From an uncultured Colwellia sp. (GTDB lineage Bacteria; Pseudomonadota; Gammaproteobacteria; Enterobacterales; Alteromonadaceae), in NCBI GenBank assembly GCA_913061475.1, contig CAJXUN010000014.1, positions 1 to 64,000 of the forward strand: a stretch of DNA of 64,000 nucleotides, written 5' to 3'. The position numbers and the translations under genes are program-made. Of the stretch, positions 53,874-62,291 are shown piece by piece; the first letter of the stretch is position 1; each line of letters starts with the position of its first letter. Below the pieces are notes generated by a model. The model did not search any database. It saw nothing but the letters and a program-made list of their open reading frames with translations, and was not told the origin of the DNA.

Positions 53874-54893
53874 ATGGCCATTTTAATCAATACTCAAACT
53901 CAGCAGCACTGTCTACTGCAATCACATCATAGCTTTGGCCGATTCAAAAGTTCAGTTAATACCTTTGTTTCAGAGGCGGTTATTTCTAAAGTGCATGCTT
54001 TTATTGAGTGGCATGGCGAATATTGGTTGTTGCGCGATGTCAGTAGTAACGGTACTTGGTTAAATGATAAGAAATTGGCGGGCGATAAAGTAGCGCAACT
54101 TAATGTTGGCGATACGATTGCTTTTGCCAGTAAATCTGGTTATTCGTTTGAGGTGCAAGATCTCAAGCCACCTTGCGATTGTCTTATTCCCGTTGAGCAT
54201 AATAGCGAGGCCATTGAGCTAGAATATTTTCATTTATTGCCCAGTAAAAAATCACACAACCGAGTGTTAAGTTACAACAATAAAACCACCTCTTGGTGGC
54301 AGGAAATCCTTGATGACAACTTAAGTGAGGCAACCGTTTCATCTGAATTAAATGATCAAGAATGTTTAGATATTGATGGTTTAATCTGGCAATTAAAAAT
54401 TAATCGCACACTTGATGATACTCAACTACTTCGACCTAGTGTAACCTCGCTCGACCAATTAACCTTTTTGTTTCAAACCAGTTTAGATGAAGAAAGTACC
54501 CATGTTGTGATGCAAAGTGGCGAACAACATATTGATCTACTGACCCGCAGTCATCACTATTTGACGCTATGCTTAGCGCGCCAACGCGCGAAAGACATGC
54601 AAGCAGGGCTTGATGACAGCGAGCAAGGTTGGGTTTATGCGGAACTGTTGGCGAAAGATTTAGGCTTTGATGCTAGTCACTTAAATATTCAAATTTATCG
54701 TATGCGCAAACAATTTGTTGATGCCCTAAACAACACTTGTGAATCGAGTAATATTATTGAGCGCAACGCGGGGAAATTACGTTTGGCGAGTAAGTTGTTC
54801 CGTATCACTAAAGGCGATACCGTTGAATGTGATACTCGCCAATTTAGCCATCAAAAATCCAATGTAAACGCTAATCAGTACGCGAATCATTAG
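53874..54893 (+). CDS. FHA-domain protein with C-terminal winged-helix-like region
   Basis: 339 aa. The N-terminal FHA domain (around 5-95) keeps all ligand residues: G22-R23, S38-x-x-H41 and N59-G60 (SSNGTWLN), so it should bind phosphothreonine. A middle region (120-215) is unknown. A C-terminal segment (around 218-315; RSHHYLTLCLARQRAKDM ... LLAKDLGFDASHLNIQIYRM) looks like an OmpR-type winged helix. The Ser/Thr kinase gene follows 267 bases downstream and is the obvious phosphorylation partner. Probably a phospho-dependent transcription factor. Confidence 0.8.
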   Translation: MAILINTQTQQHCLLQSHHSFGRFKSSVNTFVSEAVISKVHAFIEWHGEYWLLRDVSSNGTWLNDKKLAGDKVAQLNVGDTIAFASKSGYSFEVQDLKPPCDCLIPVEHNSEAIELEYFHLLPSKKSHNRVLSYNNKTTSWWQEILDDNLSEATVSSELNDQECLDIDGLIWQLKINRTLDDTQLLRPSVTSLDQLTFLFQTSLDEESTHVVMQSGEQHIDLLTRSHHYLTLCLARQRAKDMQAGLDDSEQGWVYAELLAKDLGFDASHLNIQIYRMRKQFVDALNNTCESSNIIERNAGKLRLASKLFRITKGDTVECDTRQFSHQKSNVNANQYANH

Positions 54894-54921
54894 GGACTGT
54901 TGTTAATTAGCGATTGCAATA

Positions 54922-54987
54922 CTAGGGGCTGTTGAACTTTGTTTATCTCTCAGCTGAATTATTAAACAAAGATCAACAACCCCTAGT
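54922..54987 (+). terminator. Long hairpin between the FHA and kinase genes
   Basis: ACTAGGGG / CCCCTAGT outer stem, then CTGTTGA / TCAACAA and TTTGTTTA / TAAACAAA inner stems. There is no clean T-run, so it may be a terminator, an attenuating mRNA structure, or a small repeat. Confidence 0.55.
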
Positions 54988-55160
54988 CAACAACAAAGTT
55001 TTATTGGTTATTTTCTCGCATTTTTTAGTGCAGTACTTCTAAGTTATTTCCCATCAAATAAGTGTTTGCAAGTAACGGTCGACATCTCAACATTGCCATG
55101 TGATTATTAGTTTTATAATAAAGCACAGTAAATATGGCATTGCCTTGAAATGGTCAGACA

Positions 55161-57977
55161 GTGAAACAAGCAAACCAAGATAACGATACCATTGCTATCT
55201 CAACAGCAGACACCCAGTGTAGCCAACAGCCGCTGCTTTCTGAACAGGAGCAAGCGGCACAAGCACAGCAAGTTAACCACAGCAGCATGGCGCACTTTAA
55301 AATTGTCGATATTCTCGGTAAGGGCGGCATGGGCGCGGTTTATAAAGCTAAAGACTTGGCTTTAGAGCGCTTTGTTGCGATTAAAATGCTGCGTATTAGC
55401 GCTGCTCAACAGGCATTAATACTGGCAGAAGCGAAAACCATTTCTAAACTTAATCACCCAAATATTGTCACTATTTATGATATTGCTCGTGACGAAGATA
55501 ACAATTTTATTGTTATGGAGTGGGTTAATGGCCGGCCATTAAATGCTGTTATTCCGCAACAAGGTTTGGCGCTAAATATCGTTATCGATTATGCCAAACA
55601 GATGGTGGCGGCACTTGCTTGTGCCCATCAACAACATATTATTCATCGCGATATTAAACCGCAAAATATTATGGTCGATATAAATGACCAGATTAAAATA
55701 CTCGATTTTGGCATTGCTGCCTTGTTAGAGCCAAATGGCAGTGTCGAGCTAGAGAAAACGTCAGAGTCAGCACTAAAAACCGCGTCAACACCAGCGAAAA
55801 TACCGTTAGTAGCGACTATTGCTGGCGATGAAAATCTTGAGTCACAAGCACAGATATTAGCAATAACAGGCTCTGCGCAGTATATGGCACCGGAGCAAAT
55901 TCAAGGCGCCATAGGTGACGCGCGCTCAGACTTGTTTTCTTTCGGCATTGTTTTGTATGAAATGTTGGCCGGTGTTAAACCTTTTTTAGGTTTTAATTTA
56001 GCGCAAATCACTGATGCTATAACACAGGGAAAGTACACCCCGTTAGCTGAACTTATCGCTGAACGTGAGGCCGAACGCAAACTTGTTGATAAAAAATCGG
56101 CGAACACTGGCGGTAAACCGCCTCAGCTTAACGTACCTGCTGAACTCATTGCCGTGGTTGACAAGTTACTACAAACACAGCCGGCAAACCGTTATCAAAG
56201 TGCAAATGCCTTAGCACAAGATCTCGGCGCCATAGACCAGCAGTTAAGAACAAAAAAAAATTGGTGGCAACAGCAACATTGGCTGACTCAAAGTTTATTC
56301 ATTTTACCGCTAATCGCGGTGTTAGCTTGGAGTGTGCGCAGCGTTTTATTCCCGCCCAGCACGCAAGAGTTGATTGCTCGGCAACTGGTGGAAGCAAAGA
56401 AAATTGCCTTTTTACCGTTCGATAATATTAGTGGCGATCCGGTGTTACAAATTTTTAGTGACGGTATCGCCACTATGCTCAGTAGCGATTTAGCCGAAGT
56501 GGGTTATCAGCAGGGGGATGGTAGTACCTGGGTATTACCGGCCAGTGAAATTAGACAACTTGATGACCCCAGTGTTACCGGTATTTATAATAAGTACGGT
56601 GTTGATAGCATAGTCACCGGCAGTATTCAGCATATGGGATCTACGCGCAGTTTGCATTTAAGCTTAGTTAATGGCGCAGATGGTCGGCAGTTAAAGTCTA
56701 TCCAGCTGACCTTAGATGCAAATAATTTATTTGCCGCGCAAAGCGACATTCGCCACCAGGTAATGAACTTGCTTGGTTGGCAAATACCTGCGGAGTTAAC
56801 CGCTCGATTTGCTGCGCAAAAACCGGCCTTTGACGGTGCTTATAAACACTACTTAGCTGGCCGAGGCTACCTATACCGCTTTGATCACGAAGATAATATT
56901 GCTAAGGCATTGGCGACTTTTAATGCGGCGATCAGTCTCGACCCTAACTATGGTGATGCTTATGTCGGGCTAGCAGAGGCACAGTTACGTCATTTTATTG
57001 AATCAAATGATGCGACTCAACTGCTGCCAATGGCGGCAACGGTTGAGCAGTTGAAAAAAGTCGATGGCCAGCATAATTTGCTCAGTTATTTACAAGCTGA
57101 GCTGAGCCTTAACCAAGGTGATTATGCCCAAGCGGTAGAATTATTCAAAAAAAGTATAGGGTTACAACCACGATTTTTAAAAGCCTATGCTGGCCTTTCT
57201 GATGCCTATATAGAGTTAAATGAAATTAAAATGGCTGAAGAAATTTTATTGCAAGCGTTTAAGTTGATGCCAAATAATACGACCGTTATAGCAAACGTGG
57301 GAGCTCTTTATTATAATAATGGTGAGTATAATCGAGCAATAAACTATTTTGAATTATTAGCACAACAAGTACCCAATAACTATATTGCTCACCTTAATAT
57401 CAGTGCTTGCCATTACCTTTTAGGTGATACTGAACAGGCTATTATAGCTGCAGAGAAGTCCATATCAATTCAACCAAATGCCGATGGTTTTGCTAACCTT
57501 GGTACCTACTACTTTATGTTAAAAGATTTTAATAAAGCAGTAGAAGCGTATGAGCAGATGATCGCTTTAAATGATAGTGACTATATTAATTGGGGTAATT
57601 TAGCCGATGCTTATCGCTTTGCAAATAATTCTAAATATATAGGAGCTTTTCGGCAAGCAATAATCCTTAGTGAACAAGCTGTTGTGTTAAATCCCAATAA
57701 CAAAAATGCTATAGCCTCATCAGCATACTATTATGCTAATTTAGATAATGTTGATAAAACAAAGTTTTACGCCAAAGAGATCGATAATAAAGATACCGGT
57801 GCTGATAATTTCCTCATTGCTGCCGCCTATGTTCGCTTAAATATGAAAAAAGCGGCGATTAAGCATATAAAATCTGCTATGAATAAGAATTATTCACTAG
57901 CTGAGGTTGCTAATTCACCGCTTTTTGATGATTTAAAAGAGGATCCTGAGTACCTAAAAATGTTGATAATAAATTAA
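55161..57977 (+). CDS. Membrane Ser/Thr protein kinase with FlgO/TolB-like and TPR regions
   Basis: 938 aa with a GTG start. The kinase domain (around 45-360) has GKGGMG (53-58), Lys75, HRDIKPQN (catalytic Asp164) and DFG (182-184). The activation segment between DFG and APEQI is unusually long, about 60 residues. One TM segment (around 375-395) is followed by a domain starting KKIAFLPFDNISGDP (FlgO/TolB-N-like, 410-550) and then about nine TPR units (580-935). The topology puts the TPRs outside the membrane. Probable substrate: the FHA protein encoded upstream. Similar Hanks-type kinases occur in Shewanella and Myxobacteria. Confidence 0.88.
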   Translation: MKQANQDNDTIAISTADTQCSQQPLLSEQEQAAQAQQVNHSSMAHFKIVDILGKGGMGAVYKAKDLALERFVAIKMLRISAAQQALILAEAKTISKLNHPNIVTIYDIARDEDNNFIVMEWVNGRPLNAVIPQQGLALNIVIDYAKQMVAALACAHQQHIIHRDIKPQNIMVDINDQIKILDFGIAALLEPNGSVELEKTSESALKTASTPAKIPLVATIAGDENLESQAQILAITGSAQYMAPEQIQGAIGDARSDLFSFGIVLYEMLAGVKPFLGFNLAQITDAITQGKYTPLAELIAEREAERKLVDKKSANTGGKPPQLNVPAELIAVVDKLLQTQPANRYQSANALAQDLGAIDQQLRTKKNWWQQQHWLTQSLFILPLIAVLAWSVRSVLFPPSTQELIARQLVEAKKIAFLPFDNISGDPVLQIFSDGIATMLSSDLAEVGYQQGDGSTWVLPASEIRQLDDPSVTGIYNKYGVDSIVTGSIQHMGSTRSLHLSLVNGADGRQLKSIQLTLDANNLFAAQSDIRHQVMNLLGWQIPAELTARFAAQKPAFDGAYKHYLAGRGYLYRFDHEDNIAKALATFNAAISLDPNYGDAYVGLAEAQLRHFIESNDATQLLPMAATVEQLKKVDGQHNLLSYLQAELSLNQGDYAQAVELFKKSIGLQPRFLKAYAGLSDAYIELNEIKMAEEILLQAFKLMPNNTTVIANVGALYYNNGEYNRAINYFELLAQQVPNNYIAHLNISACHYLLGDTEQAIIAAEKSISIQPNADGFANLGTYYFMLKDFNKAVEAYEQMIALNDSDYINWGNLADAYRFANNSKYIGAFRQAIILSEQAVVLNPNNKNAIASSAYYYANLDNVDKTKFYAKEIDNKDTGADNFLIAAAYVRLNMKKAAIKHIKSAMNKNYSLAEVANSPLFDDLKEDPEYLKMLIIN

Positions 57978-57983
57978 AAGTAT

Positions 57984-58481
57984 CTATTTTTTTATTTTCA
58001 CTTGAGGATCCCAAGCAATTGAGAACTTATCACCATTAAGCTTAAAGTGAATATTAATAATCACATTGTCAGTTTCAGTTACGCCTTCGGTGATTACTGC
58101 CTTATAAGTCACTTGCGCCTTATTTTCTGTTGATACCTGATGTAAATCAAAACGATTTTGCAGAATGTTTTTCCATTTGAACTTCGCTTTGTTGCTTTCA
58201 CTGTCACCATTGTTCCATGGTTGTAGCGAACAGGTCACAGTATCACCGTCGCTCATTTCAAAAGGCGGGGTTATTTTATCTTCACCGGCGCTGTCTGACG
58301 AGTAGTAAAAATAAGTTAACTCTTGTTCTTCAGTTAGATAAGTTACTTTTCGGCCTTTGCCATTAAATTGGTGGGCAACATCACCATTATTAATGTCGTT
58401 AGCCAGTTTGCTAAAATCCATATTGACAAAAAAGGTGTGATTTTCTGATGGTGCTTGGGTGGCTGTCTGCTCAGTGCTCAT
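57984..58481 (-). CDS. Hypothetical protein, 165 aa
   Basis: No signal peptide or TM; acidic, and rich in beta-strand-like segments (for example TDNVIINIHFKLNGDKFSIA). The ends are MSTEQTATQAPSE and WDPQVKIKK. I recognise no family. It starts convergent to the kinase gene with only six bases between the stops, and may be linked to the FHA/kinase pair. A phospho-substrate role would be a guess. Confidence 0.65.
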   Translation of the reverse strand: MSTEQTATQAPSENHTFFVNMDFSKLANDINNGDVAHQFNGKGRKVTYLTEEQELTYFYYSSDSAGEDKITPPFEMSDGDTVTCSLQPWNNGDSESNKAKFKWKNILQNRFDLHQVSTENKAQVTYKAVITEGVTETDNVIINIHFKLNGDKFSIAWDPQVKIKK

Positions 58482-58850
58482 GTTGTTGATCCTTGGCTTT
58501 TTATTAGTTATTAGCTTTTAGTTATTAAATCTCAATTATCAGTGCTCAGTTATTTATTGAAACTTATTGGCTCTTAGAACTTTACGCCTAAAAAAGATCG
58601 TCTGCTATGGAAAATGTTTTACCTAAGCTGAGGCAATAAGTCGATATTTTCTGAGTTAAGTGTTGAATGACGCAATTTATCGGCAACACTATTGCTTAAT
58701 AACTTAACAATCAACAAGATATAAAGCAATAGCGCGTAGATACTAGTCATTACTGTTACTTAAGTTGCAGCATAAAGTCTTGTAAGCTACTCGCGTGTTC
58801 AGCATTCAGTTAACCTACTGTGATGAATATTATCCTGAATAACTGTAAAG
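58482..58850. other. 369-base gap with no gene seen
   Basis: AT-rich, with stretches such as TTATTAGTTATTAGC near the start of the 165-aa gene. No coding frame or clear hairpin was found. Confidence 0.5.
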
Positions 58851-59243
58851 CTATTGAGATACTTTACTGAAAGAACTGAGTATTTTTGAAAAAAAGTTAT
58901 TGATTGATTCGGTAAAATGAAAAAGTGGGTTTTGCTGCCTTGAGGGGGCGGAAGCCATAATATCTAACCAATGATTTTGTTCCAATAAAGCAATAGTAAT
59001 AATTTTTGTCGGCATGATTTTTTTTTGCTGATTAGGCTTAGTGTTTACGGTTGTTTGCTTTGTTTTTTTTCCTGTCGATTGTTCACTTTTTTCATCAGTA
59101 TGTTTGGTGGTAAAATCGTATGAACAGGCGTCAATTTCTTCGAAGTTAAAATCCATTGGCAGTGGGTTAGGGCGAGTGGCGCCAGATTTATAATATTCAC
59201 GCATAATCTTCATATAACGTATAAATGACTTTGGTACGCTCAT
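58851..59243 (-). CDS. Hypothetical protein, 130 aa
   Basis: Start taken at the ATG at 59243, which has GGAGAG five bases upstream; an upstream frame to 59342 is less likely. The N-terminus is basic (MSVPKSFIRYMKIMREYYKS), followed by a low-complexity Lys/Thr/Gln linker (around 55-78) and a C-terminal amphipathic helix (FHFTESINNFFSKILSSF). I recognise no family. It is the second unknown gene beside the kinase. Confidence 0.5.
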   Translation of the reverse strand: MSVPKSFIRYMKIMREYYKSGATRPNPLPMDFNFEEIDACSYDFTTKHTDEKSEQSTGKKTKQTTVNTKPNQQKKIMPTKIITIALLEQNHWLDIMASAPSRQQNPLFHFTESINNFFSKILSSFSKVSQ

Positions 59244-59754
59244 ACATCTCTCCGGTCTATAGCTGTTCACAATTATTATTTGCTTATGTTGATATTTTAT
59301 TGCTAATAACAGGCTGTAACTTGTGCTTTGATTTTGTCGCAATGGATTCGATAAACTTGCTCGGTTGACAAAATATGCTGGCTACATGAGTCATGAAAAG
59401 TAAGCAAAGCTTGATTCAGCGATTGTTATTATATCTTTGCCATATCATAGCTATAGGGCAGATATCATGGCCATTACACGATATTACACGGCCGGTGAAA
59501 CATTGTGCACTTGTAGTGGTTTTGTAGAAAATGGCTAGAGGAATAAGTGCTGAGCTAGCTTTGTCTAACAGCGGGTGATGACTTAACGCCGTTTATTACT
59601 TTATTGATTTTCTGACCGAAACAGAGAAAAGTTTTACAATAACTCAATCACATGATGAGCATAAAATAATGCGGTGTTATTGCCGATACTAAAAAGAATA
59701 GCCATTGTATAATTCAATAACTGCTGTATTATTAAGATAATTGAAAAAAATGGC
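59244..59754. other. 511-base gap before the copper operon
   Basis: No gene is seen. It should hold the promoter of the metal-resistance genes; I could not pick out a CueR- or CusR-type box with confidence. Confidence 0.45.
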
Positions 59755-60138
59755 TTGCTTGTGTCTTTTAATTTCCTCAAAACATTAATGGTATTACTGC
59801 TATGTTTGACCTTTGTTGGTCAATCGATGGCGAGTGCTGCTATGTCTTGTCATATGATGAGTATGTCGGGAATGAAGATGCAAAACCAAGGCAATGCTGT
59901 GATGGATCATAGTACACATAACATGGCGAATAGTTCAGTAGTTGATGCTGAAGAATCGTCAGAAGATTGTTGTGTTAAATCATGTGATTGCTTTACTGGT
60001 GGCTGCTCAAATGTTGCGGCGTTAATGAAAAGCGCTGGTAATTACGCGGTTTTTTCCTCAGCTAAAATATTTACTTCTTCTCGTTTGATACCAAGTCAAA
60101 AACCTTCATCACTCTATCGCCCGCCAATATTAAGCTAA
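59755..60138 (+). CDS. Secreted Met/His/Cys-rich protein, copper-handling type
   Basis: 127 aa. The start is uncertain: TTG at 59755, GTG at 59761 or ATG at 59788. A signal peptide (LMVLLLCLTFVGQSMASA) precedes a Met/His/Cys-rich stretch (SCHMMSMSGMKMQN, MDHSTHNM, DCCVKSCDCFTGGC). The C-terminus SSLYRPPILS is typical of small proteins found at the head of Cus-type operons (CopL-like). Likely a periplasmic copper or silver binder; inferred from composition and neighbours. Confidence 0.65.
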   Translation: MLVSFNFLKTLMVLLLCLTFVGQSMASAAMSCHMMSMSGMKMQNQGNAVMDHSTHNMANSSVVDAEESSEDCCVKSCDCFTGGCSNVAALMKSAGNYAVFSSAKIFTSSRLIPSQKPSSLYRPPILS

Positions 60139-60291
60139 ATACAGCATAGTTGTGTCCAAAATTTGGCACATTTTTATAAAATTATCTGTATTAGGCTTTT
60201 TTTGGTTGCTGAGTTTAACGAACATATGCTCAAGTGCTATCAAAATAACCTAATTAATTAAAGTCGTTAATTAATCCCTATTGGGGCGGTT

Positions 60292-60816
60292 ATGTATTCA
60301 AATAAATTTACCTTAAAGTTTGTCGCTATTTTAGCCTTAGTGTTTGTTATTGCCAGTTGTTCAGATAAAACTACCGCAGAAAATAGTGCTAAAACGTCGA
60401 GTGTTCAGCCTGAAACCATTCATTTTGACGTCTATAAAAGTCCCACTTGTGGCTGCTGTGAAAAGTGGCTTAATCACCTCCATGACAGTGGTTTCGAATC
60501 AAAAATTCATAACTTTGAAGATTTTTCAGGGCTTAAAGCAGAGCAAGGTATTGCGCCTCGATATCGTTCTTGCCACACCGCTATTTCACAAAATGGCTAT
60601 GTTTTTGAAGGTCATGTGCCAGCCAAGTATATTCAGCAATTTTTAGCAGAAAAACATGCTAATAATATTATCGGTTTGTCAGTTCCCGCTATGCCTGTTG
60701 GTACGCCAGGTATGGAAGTTGATGACAAGTTTCAGCCCTATAGAATTTTACTGTTGAAAGCTGATGGCAGCTATGAAATTTATGCCAGTATCCAGTCGTA
60801 TCAGGAACAATTCTAA
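60292..60816 (+). CDS. DUF411 metal-binding lipoprotein
   Basis: 174 aa. The lipobox VIASC (Cys23) makes it membrane-anchored. The DUF411 core starts with VYKSPTCGCCEKWL (Cys53, Cys55, Cys56), has Cys in RYRSCHTA, and continues FEGHVPAKYIQQFL and VPAMPVGTPGMEV. The family is found in copper and silver resistance clusters. The stop overlaps the next start (ATGA-type junction), so it is co-translated with the TolC-like gene. Confidence 0.85.
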   Translation: MYSNKFTLKFVAILALVFVIASCSDKTTAENSAKTSSVQPETIHFDVYKSPTCGCCEKWLNHLHDSGFESKIHNFEDFSGLKAEQGIAPRYRSCHTAISQNGYVFEGHVPAKYIQQFLAEKHANNIIGLSVPAMPVGTPGMEVDDKFQPYRILLLKADGSYEIYASIQSYQEQF

Positions 60817-62291
60817 TGACTACCCTTAACAAAATTACTCAGTTTGGCATCAAGGTTAATGTCGGCATCATTGCCTTGACTATTTTTTCGGCCAGCGCTG
60901 CACAAACTATGATGGCTAGCGCTGATACCGCTTTATCTTTTAAGCAGGCGATTAATCTAGCGCAAAAAAATGACCCATGGTTAACGGGTAATATTCATCA
61001 ACAAAAAGCACTTGAGTCAATGAGTGTGGCTGTTGGTACATTACCAGATCCTACCGTTTCTATCGGCTTAGCTAATTTACCCACCAACGGATTTGATTTT
61101 GGTCAAGAAGGCATGACCCAAGCCAAGGTCGGAATAACACAAATGTTTCCGCGTGGAGAAACGCTGAAATTCAAAAGCCAACAACTTAAATTGCAAAGTG
61201 AAATGTTTCCGCAACAACGATTGGATCGAGAGTCGAAGGTGGCGGTTACGGTAGGAAGCTTATGGTTAGATGCTTATCAAGTTCAGCAAAGCATTGCTTT
61301 AATTGAAAGAAATAAAGCGTTATTTGAACAGTTAGCCGATATTGCAAAAGCTAGCTACTCATCAGCGGTTGGGAAAACTCGGCAACAAGATATTGTGAGA
61401 GCACAATTGGAGCTTACCCGTTTGGAAGAACGGTTAGACAAGCTAGGTCAACAAAAAAATCGTTTTGAAGGCATGTTATTACAGTGGTTAACGCAGATCT
61501 CTGACGATAATGGTGCAACAGAAGATGTATCATTGGCGGCAAAATTTTCTTTGCATAATATTTTATTAAGTGAAGAGTTACCGAAAATAGCACTGATTAA
61601 TCATCAGCTGGTATATCAAGAGAATTGGTTACAGTCTAATGACCTTGTGCCCTACTTTGCTAAGCACCCAGCGGTTGTGGCAATAGATAAGAAGGTAAAG
61701 GCAACTAAAACGGGTATTACCTTGGCTAAGCAAAAATACCAACCACAATGGGGGGTTAATGCCAGTTATGGTTATCGCGCCGATGATCCTATGGGCAATA
61801 GTCGAGCCGACTTGTTTTCGGTTGGCGTATCATTCGATCTGCCTATATTTACTGAAAATCGACAAGATAAAGAAGTGCAATCAGCGATATCGACTACCGA
61901 AGCGGTAAAAACAGAAAAGTTACTTTTACTGAGAAAATTTATCAGTGCTTACGCCAGTTCTAAAGGTCGCTTACAGCGCTTAAAAAGTCGACAACAACTC
62001 TACAAGTCAAAATTATTGCCTCAAATGTACGATCATGTCGACGCTGCGTTAACCGGATATACCCATGATGATGGAGATTTTACCGAGGTGGTGCGTTCAC
62101 GTATTGCAGTGTTAAATGCTGAAATAGATGATTTAGCTTTGAACGTTGAAGAACAAAAAATATTGTTAGAGCTTAACTATTTACTCATTGGCAGTATTGA
62201 TACGCCAATAAGTAAAAATAAGATAGATGTGATCAATAACGGTGAATATGTCACGACTTTTGATGCCGTTAATTTTGGAGAAGAAAAATGA
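60816..62291 (+). CDS. TolC/CusC-like outer-membrane efflux protein
   Basis: 491 aa with a signal peptide (around 1-30). It has the outer-membrane factor layout of two repeats of long coiled-coil helices (LSFKQAINLAQKNDPWL, LEERLDKLGQQKNRFEGML, IRAV-type ends). The segment LPDPTVSIGLANLP is typical of heavy-metal RND outer-membrane partners. It starts within the stop of the DUF411 gene and overlaps the CusB-like start by four bases. Confidence 0.86.
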   Translation: MTTLNKITQFGIKVNVGIIALTIFSASAAQTMMASADTALSFKQAINLAQKNDPWLTGNIHQQKALESMSVAVGTLPDPTVSIGLANLPTNGFDFGQEGMTQAKVGITQMFPRGETLKFKSQQLKLQSEMFPQQRLDRESKVAVTVGSLWLDAYQVQQSIALIERNKALFEQLADIAKASYSSAVGKTRQQDIVRAQLELTRLEERLDKLGQQKNRFEGMLLQWLTQISDDNGATEDVSLAAKFSLHNILLSEELPKIALINHQLVYQENWLQSNDLVPYFAKHPAVVAIDKKVKATKTGITLAKQKYQPQWGVNASYGYRADDPMGNSRADLFSVGVSFDLPIFTENRQDKEVQSAISTTEAVKTEKLLLLRKFISAYASSKGRLQRLKSRQQLYKSKLLPQMYDHVDAALTGYTHDDGDFTEVVRSRIAVLNAEIDDLALNVEEQKILLELNYLLIGSIDTPISKNKIDVINNGEYVTTFDAVNFGEEK

